Below, piece by piece: positions 6,660 to 15,969 of a DNA stretch of 64,000 nt. Source of the DNA: JAHRAW01 sp028066695. Lineage in GTDB: Bacteria; Pseudomonadota; Gammaproteobacteria; Arenicellales; Poriferihabitantaceae. The translations under genes were made by a program, and so were the position numbers. The DNA lies in contig OY734803.1 in NCBI GenBank assembly GCA_963457535.1, forward strand, positions 1,364,001-1,428,000, read 5' to 3'. Every line of letters starts with the position of its first letter. The stretch's first letter is position 1. The notes beneath the pieces were generated by a model. It saw nothing but the letters and a program-made list of their open reading frames with translations, was not told the origin of the DNA and searched no databases.

Positions 6660-9179
6660 ATGAAAGACAAAGCAAAAGTCGTGGTCATTGGCGGCGGCGT
6701 GGTCGGCGCGAGCGCGCTTTACCACCTTGCCAAAAAGGGCTGGCGCGATGTCGTGCTGGTGGAGCGCAAGGAGTTGACTTCCGGCTCCACCTGGCACGCC
6801 GCCGGGTTGCTGCCGCTTTTCAACATGAGTTATTCGGTCGGCAAACTCCACCAATATTCGGTGAAGTTCTACCAAGACCTGGAGCGCGAGACCGGCCAGT
6901 CGGTCGGGTTTCGCCAGGTCAGCAACATCCGCCTCGCCTGCACCGAGGACCGCATGGACGAATACCGCTACTACGCCGGCGTCGGCAAAACCGTCGGCGT
7001 CGCCATCAATTTCCTCACGCCGCAACAAGTCGGCGAGATCTGGCCGATGTGCAATACCGAGGGACTGGTCGGTGCGATTCAGCACCCCGAGGACGGCTAC
7101 ATTCAGCCCGGCGATTTGACCACCGCGCTGGCAAAAGGCGCGCGCAATCTTGGCGCGGAAATTTACCGCCACACCACGGTCACCGCGATTGAGCAAATCA
7201 ACAGTGGAAACGAGCACTGGCGCGTCATCACCGACAAAGGCGAAATCACCTGCGAACATGTCGTCTCGTGCAGCGGAAATTTCGCGCGCAAAACCGGCGC
7301 GATGGTCGGGCTGGATTTGCCGGTGATTCCGGTGGAGCACCAATACATCGTCACCGAGCCGCACCCGGAAATTCTGGAGCGCAAGAAAAAAGGGCTGCCC
7401 GAGCAGGGCGTGCTGCGCGAATCCGACGCCGCCTATTATTTGCGCGAGGAAGCCGGCGGAATGATCCTCGGCATTTACGAGCGTGGCGCGCCGTGCTGCT
7501 ATGTGGACGGACCCGCGCCCGACTGCGAGAACGAATTATTTGAGCCGGATTTGGAGCGCCTGGAACCGCACATTGAGGCGTGCATAAACCGCGTGCCGGC
7601 ATTCGGCGAAGTCGGCGTCAAGCAGGTTTATAACGGCGCGATCGCCTACACCCCGGACGGCAACCCGATTGTCGGGCCGGCCTGGGGCCTGAAAAATTTC
7701 TGGCTGAACGAGGGGCACAGTTTTGGCGTCACCGCGGCCGGCGGCGCCGGCTGGCAACTCGCCGAGTGGATCGTGGACGGCGAGCCGACCGTGGACATGA
7801 TGGGCGTGGACCCGCGCCGCTTCGGGCCCTACGCCGCGCGCGGATATTTGCGCGAAAAAAACGAGGAGGCCTACCGAAATGTGTTCACCACGCATTTTCC
7901 CGACGAAGAACGCGCCGCCGCATCGCCGCTGAAAACCGCGCCCTGCTACGAGCGCATGAAAAAACTCGGCGCGGTTTTCGGGCGCGTTTACGGCTGGGAG
8001 CGCCCCAACTGGTTTGCGCCGCCCGATTATGAATTGCCGAAATCGGAAATCGGCAGCGGCGATGTGCTGCTCGGCGGCAACACCTCGCCGCCGCTGGAGG
8101 GCGGGCGCGTGGTGGAGAAACTTTCCTTCCGCCGCTCCAACTACTTTGAATTTGTCGGCGAGGAATGCCGGCATGTCGCCGACAAAGTCGGGCTGCTGGA
8201 CATGAGCGCGTTTTCCAAATTTCAAGTGGACGGGCGCGACGCCGAAGAATGGCTGGAGTCGCTGTTTTGCAATCGCATTCCAAAAACGGTCGGGCGCGTC
8301 GGGCTGTGCCACATGCTCTCCGAAAACGGCGGCGTGCGCGCCGAATTCACCGTCTATAAAACCGGCGAAAACCGCTACTACCTGGTCTCGGCCGGCGCGA
8401 TGGAGCGGCACGACTGGGACTGCCTGCAAAAAAATCTGCCCGAAGACGGCGGCGTGCGCGCGCAAAAAATCACCGCGGCAAACGGCGTGTTGGTGGTCGC
8501 GGGGCCGGATTCGCGAAAAGTCCTGCAGAAACTGACCGACGCCGATCTGGAATCTCTGAAATGGCTGAGCGGCCGCCCGATCAACATCGGCGCGGCGCAG
8601 GCGCATGTTTTGCGCGTCAATTTTGTCGGCGAACTCGGCTACGAGTTGCACCACCCGATTGAAATGCAAAACTACATTTTTGACCGGGTCATGGGCGCCG
8701 GCGGCGAATTTGACATTCGCCCGTTCGGCATTCGCGCCATGGACTCCATGCGGCTGGAAAAATCCTACCGCCTGATTCCGCGCGAAATGTCCATTGAATA
8801 CGCCGCGCTGGAATCCGGGCTGGACCGCTTCGTCCGCCTGGACAAGGAATTTATCGGCCGAAAATCCCTGATGGAATGGAAAAAGCGCGGCTTTGAAAAC
8901 GCTTTCGTCACCTTGGAAGTGGATGACGATGGCAAAACCGACGCGCGCGGCTCCGAGGCGATTTACAGCGGCGAAGGCGGCAAAAGGGAATTGGCCGGAC
9001 GCGCCACTTCCGGCGGCTACGGTTTTCGCGTGAAAAAATCGCTGGCGCTCGCGCTGGTGCAGCCGCGTTTCGCCGAAATCGGCACCGAATTGGAAATTGA
9101 AATCCTCGGCGAAGCGCGCCGCGCCGAAGTCATCGCCGAGTCGCCGTATGACCCGGAAAACAAAAAACTCCGCGATTAA
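6660..9179 (+). CDS. Dimethylglycine/sarcosine dehydrogenase-like flavoprotein
   Basis: An 839-residue protein with the full dimethylglycine-dehydrogenase layout: an N-terminal DAO FAD-binding domain with GGGVVGASALYHL at residues 11-23, a substrate-cap segment, then a GcvT-like folate-binding half ending in a GCV_T C-terminal barrel. His46 in SGSTWHAAG corresponds to the residue that carries covalent FAD in mammalian DMGDH and SARDH. Such enzymes oxidatively demethylate N-methyl amino acids and pass the one-carbon unit to tetrahydrofolate; electrons usually go to ETF, and etfBA lies 6 kb downstream. This is one of three related genes in the window (others at 29005 and 38042). An extra ~20-residue Gly-rich stretch before the GcvT half accounts for its greater length. 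The substrate cannot be fixed from sequence. Confidence 0.85.
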   Translation: MKDKAKVVVIGGGVVGASALYHLAKKGWRDVVLVERKELTSGSTWHAAGLLPLFNMSYSVGKLHQYSVKFYQDLERETGQSVGFRQVSNIRLACTEDRMDEYRYYAGVGKTVGVAINFLTPQQVGEIWPMCNTEGLVGAIQHPEDGYIQPGDLTTALAKGARNLGAEIYRHTTVTAIEQINSGNEHWRVITDKGEITCEHVVSCSGNFARKTGAMVGLDLPVIPVEHQYIVTEPHPEILERKKKGLPEQGVLRESDAAYYLREEAGGMILGIYERGAPCCYVDGPAPDCENELFEPDLERLEPHIEACINRVPAFGEVGVKQVYNGAIAYTPDGNPIVGPAWGLKNFWLNEGHSFGVTAAGGAGWQLAEWIVDGEPTVDMMGVDPRRFGPYAARGYLREKNEEAYRNVFTTHFPDEERAAASPLKTAPCYERMKKLGAVFGRVYGWERPNWFAPPDYELPKSEIGSGDVLLGGNTSPPLEGGRVVEKLSFRRSNYFEFVGEECRHVADKVGLLDMSAFSKFQVDGRDAEEWLESLFCNRIPKTVGRVGLCHMLSENGGVRAEFTVYKTGENRYYLVSAGAMERHDWDCLQKNLPEDGGVRAQKITAANGVLVVAGPDSRKVLQKLTDADLESLKWLSGRPINIGAAQAHVLRVNFVGELGYELHHPIEMQNYIFDRVMGAGGEFDIRPFGIRAMDSMRLEKSYRLIPREMSIEYAALESGLDRFVRLDKEFIGRKSLMEWKKRGFENAFVTLEVDDDGKTDARGSEAIYSGEGGKRELAGRATSGGYGFRVKKSLALALVQPRFAEIGTELEIEILGEARRAEVIAESPYDPENKKLRD

Positions 9180-9190
9180 ATTAATCTGGG

Positions 9191-10300
9191 ATGCCCGAGG
9201 CGGAAAAAGTGCAATTAAGCGGACGCGCCGAGCGCGTGCTGAACATCCTGATCAGCCGCTATATCCATGACGGCGCGCCGGTCGGCTCGCACACTTTGGC
9301 GCGCGAGGGCGGGCTGGAATTAAGCGCGGCGACCATCCGCAATGTCATGGCGGATTTGGAGGCGCACGGACTGGTGGAGGCGCCGCACACCTCGGCCGGG
9401 CGCGTGCCGACCCAGCGCGGCTACCGCGTTTTCATCAACGGCCTGCTCGGCGTTTGCCGGCGCGGCGGCATGCGCGCGGCCATCGCCAAACTCAACCAGC
9501 GCGCGCGCCGGCAAATTGAGGAGCGCATTTTGGACGCGCCCGACCCGAAAAGCACGCCGGCGCGCGCCGCCGAAATCCTGTCGCAGGTGACCTCGTTCGC
9601 CGGCATCGTCTCGGTGCCGGCGGCGCGGCGCGCGCGGATTCGCCAGATTGAATTTCTGCGCCTGTCGCAGCGGCGCGTGCTGGCGATTTTGGTGACCGAT
9701 GACGGGCGCGTGCAAAACCGCATCCTCACCGCCGAGCGCGAATACGGCGACGCGGAATTGCGCGCCGCCGCCGAAGTCTTCAACGAAAATTACAGTTCGC
9801 GCACTTTGCGGGAAGTCCGCGCCGAACTTCTGGCGCGCATGCGCCGCGAGCGGCGCGACATGCAGCGCGAGATGCGCACCGCGGTCAGCATCGCGCGCGA
9901 CTTTTTCAGCGAAGAACCCGCGGCCGGACCCGGCGAAAATGCCGCCGAAAACCTGCTGGTCAGCGGCGAAAACAACCTTCTGGCGGTGCCGGATTTCGGC
10001 GAATTGGAGCGGCTGAAACAACTCTTTGACACTTTCAAAACCAAGCAGGTTTTGTTTGATCTCCTTCAAAAAAGCATGTTCGCCGACGGCGTCAACATTT
10101 TTATCGGCGAGGAATCCGGCTACCCGCTTTTGCGCGACTGCAGCGTCATCGCCGCGCCCTACGAAATTGAGGGGCGCCGCGTCGGCGTGCTCGGCGTGGT
10201 CGGGCCGACGCGCATGCATTACGACGAGGTGATTTCCGCGGTGGACATCACCGCGAAAATCCTCGGCAGCGCGCTCAGCGCCGACGCGCGGCGGCATTGA
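9191..10300 (+). CDS. hrcA: Heat-inducible transcription repressor HrcA
   Basis: A 369-residue HrcA. The N-terminal winged helix is clear: ERVLNILISRYIHDGAPVGSHTL, then SAATIRNVMADLEAHGLVEAPHTSAGRVPTQRGYRVFIN, the hallmark of the family. A GAF-like central domain and dimerisation region follow, with FEEL-type C-terminal motifs (IFIGEESGYPLLRDCSVIAAPYEI, GVVGPTRMHYDEVI). HrcA binds CIRCE elements and represses groESL/dnaK operons; its folding needs GroEL. No CIRCE inverted repeat or chaperone gene is present in this window. It starts 11 bases after the upstream flavoprotein gene and its stop overlaps the following gene's putative TTG. Confidence 0.95.
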   Translation: MPEAEKVQLSGRAERVLNILISRYIHDGAPVGSHTLAREGGLELSAATIRNVMADLEAHGLVEAPHTSAGRVPTQRGYRVFINGLLGVCRRGGMRAAIAKLNQRARRQIEERILDAPDPKSTPARAAEILSQVTSFAGIVSVPAARRARIRQIEFLRLSQRRVLAILVTDDGRVQNRILTAEREYGDAELRAAAEVFNENYSSRTLREVRAELLARMRRERRDMQREMRTAVSIARDFFSEEPAAGPGENAAENLLVSGENNLLAVPDFGELERLKQLFDTFKTKQVLFDLLQKSMFADGVNIFIGEESGYPLLRDCSVIAAPYEIEGRRVGVLGVVGPTRMHYDEVISAVDITAKILGSALSADARRH

Positions 10301-10896
10301 TTCGTCAGCTGGCAGACCCCCATGATTTGCTGCGGCTGTTCGATGACCGTCGGATGGCAAAAAACCCGCGGCCTGACATTAGCGCCTGGCACCCGCGCGA
10401 GACGCTGGACATCAGCCTGCACATTTCCGCTGGCGGAATCTGGTATTACCGAGGCGCACAAATCGACAAACCTCAGATTTTCCGGGGTGTACCAATGTCG
10501 AATCGGCGCAATGAACGAATGGTCAAATTTTTCGCTTCGCTACTGCGGCGCGAGGAAAGCGGCGAATTTTTTCTGATAACGCCACATGTGAAATATCCGG
10601 TGAAAGTGGACGACGCGCCGTTTCTTGCGGTGGAATTGCGCCGCCGCGGACGCGGGCGAGAGCAGGATTTGCTTTTCCGCACCAGCGTGGACGACGTGGT
10701 TTGCGCCGGCGCCGATCACCCGATTTCCGCGGCGAATTCCGGCGTGCCCGAAATTGAAATTCGCGACGGTTTGTGGGCAAAAGTTTCTCGCGCGGTTTGG
10801 TTCGAATTAGCGGGGCTTCTGGTGGAGCAGGAAGAGGGCGCGGGAATTTGGGGCGTTTATTCGGGCGGACAGTTTTTCGATCTGGGGCAGACGTGA
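10297..10896 (+). CDS. DUF1285-like protein
   Basis: A 199-residue soluble protein resembling the DUF1285 family: a PDISAWHPRETLDISLHISAGGIWYYRGAQIDKPQIFR opening (family members have a D.RI..DG.W.Y.G..I.R..LV core), FFASLLRREESGEFFLITPHVKYPVKVDDAPF, and a C-terminal GVYSGGQFFDLG. The family has no established role. The TTG at 10297 overlaps the hrcA stop and preserves an N-terminal helix (LADPHDLLRLFDDRR) that family members also have. The ATG at 10354 is the alternative start, and neither has a good ribosome-binding site. It converges with the next gene across a 9-base gap. Confidence 0.75.
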   Translation: MIRQLADPHDLLRLFDDRRMAKNPRPDISAWHPRETLDISLHISAGGIWYYRGAQIDKPQIFRGVPMSNRRNERMVKFFASLLRREESGEFFLITPHVKYPVKVDDAPFLAVELRRRGRGREQDLLFRTSVDDVVCAGADHPISAANSGVPEIEIRDGLWAKVSRAVWFELAGLLVEQEEGAGIWGVYSGGQFFDLGQT

Positions 10897-10905
10897 ATGG
10901 CCAAA

Positions 10906-11706
10906 TCAATCTCCCCCGGAATCCTCAAGCAAAACCAGCGCGGCTTTGTGCAATTCCGCATTCGCCGCCGCCAGCACTTCTCCTCCGGATTCCAGCGTGA
11001 GTTTTTTGCCGTCCCAGTCGGTGATGACCCCGCCCGCGCCTTCCACCACCGGCACCAGCGGCAAAAAGTCATACGGAAACAGAGCGGCGTCGCAGACCGC
11101 GCCGACAAAACCGGAGGCGAGCAATCCGTAGGAATAGCAATCGCCGCCGAAAACGCGGAATTGAAACGCGCCGGACAATTTCGCAAAACGCCGCCGCGCG
11201 CGGGAGTCGGTGAACATGTCGGGCGTGGTCGCGTAAATGGAAGTTTTGCCGGGGCGCGACTCGCCGCCGGTTTTGCAGGGCGCGCCGTTAAATGTGGTCG
11301 GTTTACCTTTGACGCCGATCCACCGCTCGTCCAGAGCGGCGTGGTCAATCACGCCGAGTTGCGGAACGCCGTCGCGCAAAAGTCCGATGAGCGTGCCGAA
11401 AGCCGGGTTTCCGCTGGCGAAAGATTTGGTGCCATCAATCGGATCCACCACCCAGCGCCACTCGCCGTCGTTATCGGGGGAATTTTCGGTGGCGCCGCCC
11501 TCCTCGCCGAGAAACCCGTGGCGCGGATGCCGCGACAAAATCAACTCGCGAATGCATTGCTCGGTTTCGGCGTCGGCAATCGTGACCGGCGAGCGGTCGT
11601 CCTTGCTGGCGACATCCAATCGCGCGCGGAAATATTTGCGGGTGATCCGCCGCGCCGCATCGGCCGCGGCGACCGCGGTCTCAATGAACTGGGCGGGGAC
11701 GGGCAT
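10906..11706 (-). CDS. Inositol-monophosphatase-family phosphatase, HisN-like
   Basis: A 266-residue Mg-dependent phosphatase of the inositol monophosphatase superfamily. The metal-binding motifs are in order: GFLGEEGG (first Glu pair), WVVDPIDGTKSFASG (DPIDGT signature) and a C-terminal VVEGAGGVITDWDG region that normally carries the last Asp. The best resemblance is to HisN-type histidinol-phosphatases (LIGLLRDGVPQLGVIDHAALDERWIG; GGDCYSYGLLASG). HisN removes phosphate from histidinol phosphate, but other sugar or inositol phosphates are possible and no his genes are nearby. It is divergent from the helicase gene, with a 153-base intergenic region between them. Confidence 0.8.
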   Translation of the reverse strand: MPVPAQFIETAVAAADAARRITRKYFRARLDVASKDDRSPVTIADAETEQCIRELILSRHPRHGFLGEEGGATENSPDNDGEWRWVVDPIDGTKSFASGNPAFGTLIGLLRDGVPQLGVIDHAALDERWIGVKGKPTTFNGAPCKTGGESRPGKTSIYATTPDMFTDSRARRRFAKLSGAFQFRVFGGDCYSYGLLASGFVGAVCDAALFPYDFLPLVPVVEGAGGVITDWDGKKLTLESGGEVLAAANAELHKAALVLLEDSGGD

Positions 11707-11859
11707 TTGCCGATTTTAGCGGATGGGGCGGGATGCTGGTTTTGGCGGCGAAAAATGACTTGACAAGCCATTTTGCGGCAGATTTGCTACTATGGGGGTG
11801 TTAACAGCGGCAATTCCGCGGCCACACAAAACCACCAACTGGAGAAATAGTAAATAGTT

Positions 11860-14800
11860 ATGTCAGACCTGGTCATAGGCGCGCTGGTCCGTTGGGCCGC
11901 AGACAAACAAACGTTCGGCGTCGTCCGCGACATCACCGATCGGCTCGTTGTGGTCGAGTGGGATGAATCCGGCCCGCCGGAGCGGTTCTCCCGTGAGAAC
12001 TCGCCGCTGGAGCGCCACGAACTTAAGCCCGGCGGCGAGGTGGTGCAGCGCAGTTCGGGTCGGCGCGGCTTCGTAGTTTCCGGTGGCGGAGAAGATGGGG
12101 GCTTGCCGAAGTGGGAAGTGCGTTTTCTGGATGGCGAAGAATCCCTCATTGTCACGGAGGCTGATTTAAGGCCTGTCGTTAAAAGCGACCCCCTGTCGCG
12201 AATGCGGCGACGCGCGGATGACAGCATCGGTTCGGCAAAGCAAATCAACCTCGCGCTTACCGCCCGCTACTATCGGCAGCAGCACTTTAACAACGACTTG
12301 GTTTCGTTGGCGGCAGCCCAAGTCGACCTCAAACCGCACCAGGTGTCGGTGATTCACCGCGTGGTGCATTCCAGCCCGCACCGCTTCCTGCTGTGCGATG
12401 AAGTGGGGCTTGGGAAGACCATCGAGGCGGGCATGATTTTTAAAGAACTGGAAATGCGCGGTCAGGTCAGGCGCACCTTGGTGATCGTGCCGGCAAACCT
12501 GCAGAGGCAGTGGCAGTTTGAGATGAAGTCAAAGTTCAACGCGGGCTTTGCAATCCTCAACACGGCTACTGTGCCGATGATTAGGCAGCGGGGGTACGAA
12601 AATCCTTTTATGGACCCCTGGTGCCGCAACGTGATCGTGTCTGAGCGATGGATTACCCGCGAGCCTTGGGTGGACTATGTCGCAGAGGTTGGCTGGGATC
12701 TCATCATTGTGGATGAGGCGCACCACGCGCGCCAGCACGCCGACGGCCACACGACCAAACTTTTTCACACGGTCGAAGCGCTGGCTGACGAGTCCCGGTT
12801 GCGCAGCGGCGCCATGCTCATGTTGTCCGCTACGCCGATGCAGTTGCATTCTCACGAGTTGTTTTCCTTAATTGGGTTGCTGGACCCGGAGCTTTTTCCC
12901 AGCGAAGAAAGTGTGCGGCAACACCAAGAACAGTTGCCGGAGCTCAATCGCGCCCTCGGCGAACTTAACAAGGGGGTGCCGCAAGACGCGTCCGCCCGGA
13001 GCGATTTGGCGAGGAGCGTTGCCGCGGCCCTGGAAATTTCGCAACAAGAAGCGGGTGAACAACTGGACAAAGGCGAGTCAGGCGCGGCCTCCTTGCGCGA
13101 GCAGTTGTGGCAAAAGCACTCGCTTAGTGAGGTGCTTATCCGCAACCGCAAGAAAGTGGTCGGCGGGTTTCTCGGGCGCCAAGCATACACCTGGGAAGTC
13201 AAATTGACTGATGGGGAGCGCAATGCCCTTCAGAGCGTGGAAGAGTATGTGCAGAACGCATATGCATCGGCTGACCGCGCGCAAACCCCACAGGAGCGGA
13301 CCAACATCAATTTCGCCATGGTGATCTTTCAAAAACTCATGGCCAGCAGCCGCCATGCTTTACGGTGCTCACTTGACCGCCGTCGTGCAAGGCTGAGCGA
13401 GGAGGTGTCTCATGGCGCGACTAGCGGCGGTTCTGATGGCGCTTACGAAGATGACGGTTTGACCGTAGATGCAGTCGATCGCCCGGGCGCAATCGTCGCC
13501 GACGAGGTGAGCGCATTGACCGTGCTGATTGACAGTCTCGATGCGCTTGGAGAAACCGACAGCAAGGCGAGGATTTTTCTCGAACAGATGGACCAACTGC
13601 AACAAAAAAGCGAGGGTACCAAGGTGCTGGTTTTCACCCAATTCCGAGACACGCAGGACTACCTGGCGGAGTTGTTGCGCGCGCGCGGCTGGGGTGTCTC
13701 GCTGTTTCACGGCCAGTTAAAGCCGGCCGAGAAAGACGCTTCTGTCGACCAGTTTCGCGCCGCGAAAACCCCGCACATTTTGCTCAGCACCGAAGCCGGC
13801 GGCGAGGGGCGGAATTTCCAGTTTTGCCACTTACTGGTCAACTATGACTTGCCGTGGAATCCCATGCGCGTCGAGCAGCGCATCGGCCGGGTCGATCGCA
13901 TCGGGCAGAACAGCGTTGTGCAAATTTTCAATTTGTCGGTGGAGGGGACCATCGAAGAGCGGGTGCTGAATGTCCTCGACCAGCGCATCAATGTGTTCGA
14001 GCAAACTGTTGGCGGACTCGACGCCATTCTTGGTGAAAGCACCGAGAAAAACTTCCGCGAGATTTTCCGCCTGAGCGCAGAAATGCGGGAGCGGGAAATG
14101 AAAAAGTGGGCGGACAACATGCAGCAGCGAGTGCACGAAGCCCGGCGGGCGGAGGAGCAACTGCAAGATCTGATCATGGACACCAAAAGTTTTTCGCGGG
14201 AACTTGCCAAACGCATCAAGGACGAGCCCTCACCCATCGGCGCCGAGGAGCAAGAGCGTTTTATGAAAAACCTCCTGAAAGGAATGGGGGCATCTCTCTC
14301 GCCGAAAAAACCCCATGGCGTGTGGCAGTTGCATTTCAAAGACCCGTTCCTGTCCAACCATGAGGATCGGCTGTTTCCGCTCGGCCCTATGTGCCAGGCG
14401 GTGTTGCGGCCGGATATGCACACTGACTCCGAAAGCGTCGAGTATTTTGCGTTCGGGCATCCCGTGGTGGACACTGCCATCAAAGAGGTGCTGTCGCCGG
14501 CATGGGATGGTTGCGCCGGCGGCCTGCGGGTTGTCAGCGAAGGCGACTTGCGCGCCGGATCTGGATGGCTGTTCGTTTGGGAAGCGGAAATTCCCGACAT
14601 CAAAAAGCGCCGGGAAATGGTGCCGATTTTTGTCGAGGATGGGGGCGCCGCAGATCTCAGCCTCGGTCACGCGCTGGTGGAACACGCCGCCTGTTTTTCC
14701 GATGACCAAGACATCGATCCTGACAAAATCCCCACGGACAATTTGAGCCATGCCCACGGCGTAGCGAAAAATCAGTTCGCCGAATGGTCGCGCGAAACCG

Positions 14801-15135
14801 AGGCGTCGGCCAAGCATGAATTGGCCGGCAAAATCAAAAGCGAGGAGCGCAAAATCACGAGGTATTTTGACTTCCGCGACCGCACGGCGGCAGAAAACAA
14901 AGCCGCTCGCGAAAAACAGGTGGCGGAAAGTCGCGCTTCCGCAGATGAAAATATGCGCAAAGTTCTTCCTATTCGTGAAAGCGAGTTGGAGAAAGCAACT
15001 GCTCTGGCCGAGTCTTTGGTGAAGCAGCGCGCAGACAGGTTGAAAGCCCTTGCTGACAAAAAAGCGCAAAACATCGCCGAAACGCTGGTGGGCGCATACC
15101 GTGTGGAGATTTTGCCGCCCGGCAAGCCGGAGTAG
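11860..15135 (+). CDS. SNF2-family helicase, RapA/DrmD-like
   Basis: A 1091-residue Swi2/Snf2 ATPase. The N-terminal ~120 residues look like two small beta-barrel (Tudor/SH3-like) units, as in RapA (VIGALVRWAADKQTFGVVRD; VVQRSSGRRGFVVSG). Helicase motifs follow: I CDEVGLGKTIEAGMI, II LIIVDEAHHAR, III LMLSATPMQ, V LLSTEAGGEGRNFQFC and VI RVEQRIGRVDRIGQ. The C-terminal ~350 residues include a charged coiled-coil segment and match no domain I can name. RapA recycles RNA polymerase; related large SNF2 proteins (DrmD of DISARM and others) serve phage defence. No drmABC partner is adjacent. The upstream gap has an extended -10 (TGCTACTAT, 11785-11793). Codon use is less GC-biased than neighbours, suggesting acquisition. 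Confidence 0.8.
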   Translation: MSDLVIGALVRWAADKQTFGVVRDITDRLVVVEWDESGPPERFSRENSPLERHELKPGGEVVQRSSGRRGFVVSGGGEDGGLPKWEVRFLDGEESLIVTEADLRPVVKSDPLSRMRRRADDSIGSAKQINLALTARYYRQQHFNNDLVSLAAAQVDLKPHQVSVIHRVVHSSPHRFLLCDEVGLGKTIEAGMIFKELEMRGQVRRTLVIVPANLQRQWQFEMKSKFNAGFAILNTATVPMIRQRGYENPFMDPWCRNVIVSERWITREPWVDYVAEVGWDLIIVDEAHHARQHADGHTTKLFHTVEALADESRLRSGAMLMLSATPMQLHSHELFSLIGLLDPELFPSEESVRQHQEQLPELNRALGELNKGVPQDASARSDLARSVAAALEISQQEAGEQLDKGESGAASLREQLWQKHSLSEVLIRNRKKVVGGFLGRQAYTWEVKLTDGERNALQSVEEYVQNAYASADRAQTPQERTNINFAMVIFQKLMASSRHALRCSLDRRRARLSEEVSHGATSGGSDGAYEDDGLTVDAVDRPGAIVADEVSALTVLIDSLDALGETDSKARIFLEQMDQLQQKSEGTKVLVFTQFRDTQDYLAELLRARGWGVSLFHGQLKPAEKDASVDQFRAAKTPHILLSTEAGGEGRNFQFCHLLVNYDLPWNPMRVEQRIGRVDRIGQNSVVQIFNLSVEGTIEERVLNVLDQRINVFEQTVGGLDAILGESTEKNFREIFRLSAEMREREMKKWADNMQQRVHEARRAEEQLQDLIMDTKSFSRELAKRIKDEPSPIGAEEQERFMKNLLKGMGASLSPKKPHGVWQLHFKDPFLSNHEDRLFPLGPMCQAVLRPDMHTDSESVEYFAFGHPVVDTAIKEVLSPAWDGCAGGLRVVSEGDLRAGSGWLFVWEAEIPDIKKRREMVPIFVEDGGAADLSLGHALVEHAACFSDDQDIDPDKIPTDNLSHAHGVAKNQFAEWSRETEASAKHELAGKIKSEERKITRYFDFRDRTAAENKAAREKQVAESRASADENMRKVLPIRESELEKATALAESLVKQRADRLKALADKKAQNIAETLVGAYRVEILPPGKPE

Positions 15136-15216
15136 CCCGGCCTGCGGCGGCCCCCACCCGCCCCACTTGGAGTAAAATCCCCCGCCGCAGCCACCCGACC
15201 ATCCCCGACCATCCCC

Positions 15217-15969
15217 GTGAAAATCCTCGTCCCGGTAAAACGCGTGATTGACGCCAACATCCGCGTGCGCGTCAAGGCCGACAACAGCGGCGTGGAAACC
15301 GCCAATGTGAAAATGGCGATGAACCCGTTTTGCGAAATCGCCGTGGAAGAGGCGCTGCGCATCAAGGAAGCCGGCGACGCCGAGGAAGTCATTTTGTTTT
15401 CCGCGGGCGGCGAAAAGACCCCGGAAACCATCCGCACCGGCCTGGCCATGGGCGCCGACCGCGGCGTGCATGTGCAAACCGACGAGCGCCTGGAGCCGCT
15501 GACCATCGCCAAAATGATCGCCGCGGTCGCGGAAAAAGAGGGCGCGGATTTGGTCATCCTCGGCAAGCAGTCCATTGACGGCGACAACAACCAGACCGGG
15601 CAGATGCTCGCGGCGCTCATGAAACGCCCGCTCGGCAGTTACATCTCGGAAATCAAAAAGAACGCCGAAGGTTTCGCCATCACCCGCGAAATTGACGCGG
15701 GCCTGGAAAAACTGCAGATAGCAAGTCCCGCGGTGGTCACCACCGATTTGCGGCTGAACGAGCCGCGCTACGCGTCGCTGCCGAACATTATGAAGGCGAA
15801 GAAAAAACCGATTGAAACGCTGAGCCCCGCCGATGTCGGCGTGGAAATCAAGGCGCGCACCGAGGTGCTGAAAGTCGCCGAGCCGCCGGCGCGCGAGGCC
15901 GGGGTGCGCGTTTCCGGCGCAGGCGAATTGGTGGACAAACTGAAAAACGAAGCGAAGGTGATTTCATGA
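15217..15969 (+). CDS. etfB: Electron transfer flavoprotein beta subunit
   Basis: A 250-residue EtfB. N-terminal MKILVPVKRVIDANIRVRVK, the AMNPFCEIAVEEALRIKEAG segment and GKQSIDGDNNQTGQMLAALM are family hallmarks, and LRLNEPRYASLPNIMKAKKKPIE is the conserved recognition loop for partner dehydrogenases. With EtfA it forms an FAD- and AMP-containing heterodimer that carries electrons from acyl-CoA and dimethylglycine/sarcosine-type dehydrogenases to ETF-quinone oxidoreductase. This suits the three DMGDH-like flavoenzymes here. The start is GTG (a Met-Lys-Ile-Leu-Val start is typical). Its stop overlaps the etfA start by four bases (ATGA). Confidence 0.95.
   Translation: MKILVPVKRVIDANIRVRVKADNSGVETANVKMAMNPFCEIAVEEALRIKEAGDAEEVILFSAGGEKTPETIRTGLAMGADRGVHVQTDERLEPLTIAKMIAAVAEKEGADLVILGKQSIDGDNNQTGQMLAALMKRPLGSYISEIKKNAEGFAITREIDAGLEKLQIASPAVVTTDLRLNEPRYASLPNIMKAKKKPIETLSPADVGVEIKARTEVLKVAEPPAREAGVRVSGAGELVDKLKNEAKVIS

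Noticed and set aside
9191..10300. CIRCE element or chaperone operon next to hrcA
   Set aside because: No inverted repeat with the CIRCE pattern and no grpE, dnaK, dnaJ or groESL gene was found in the window.
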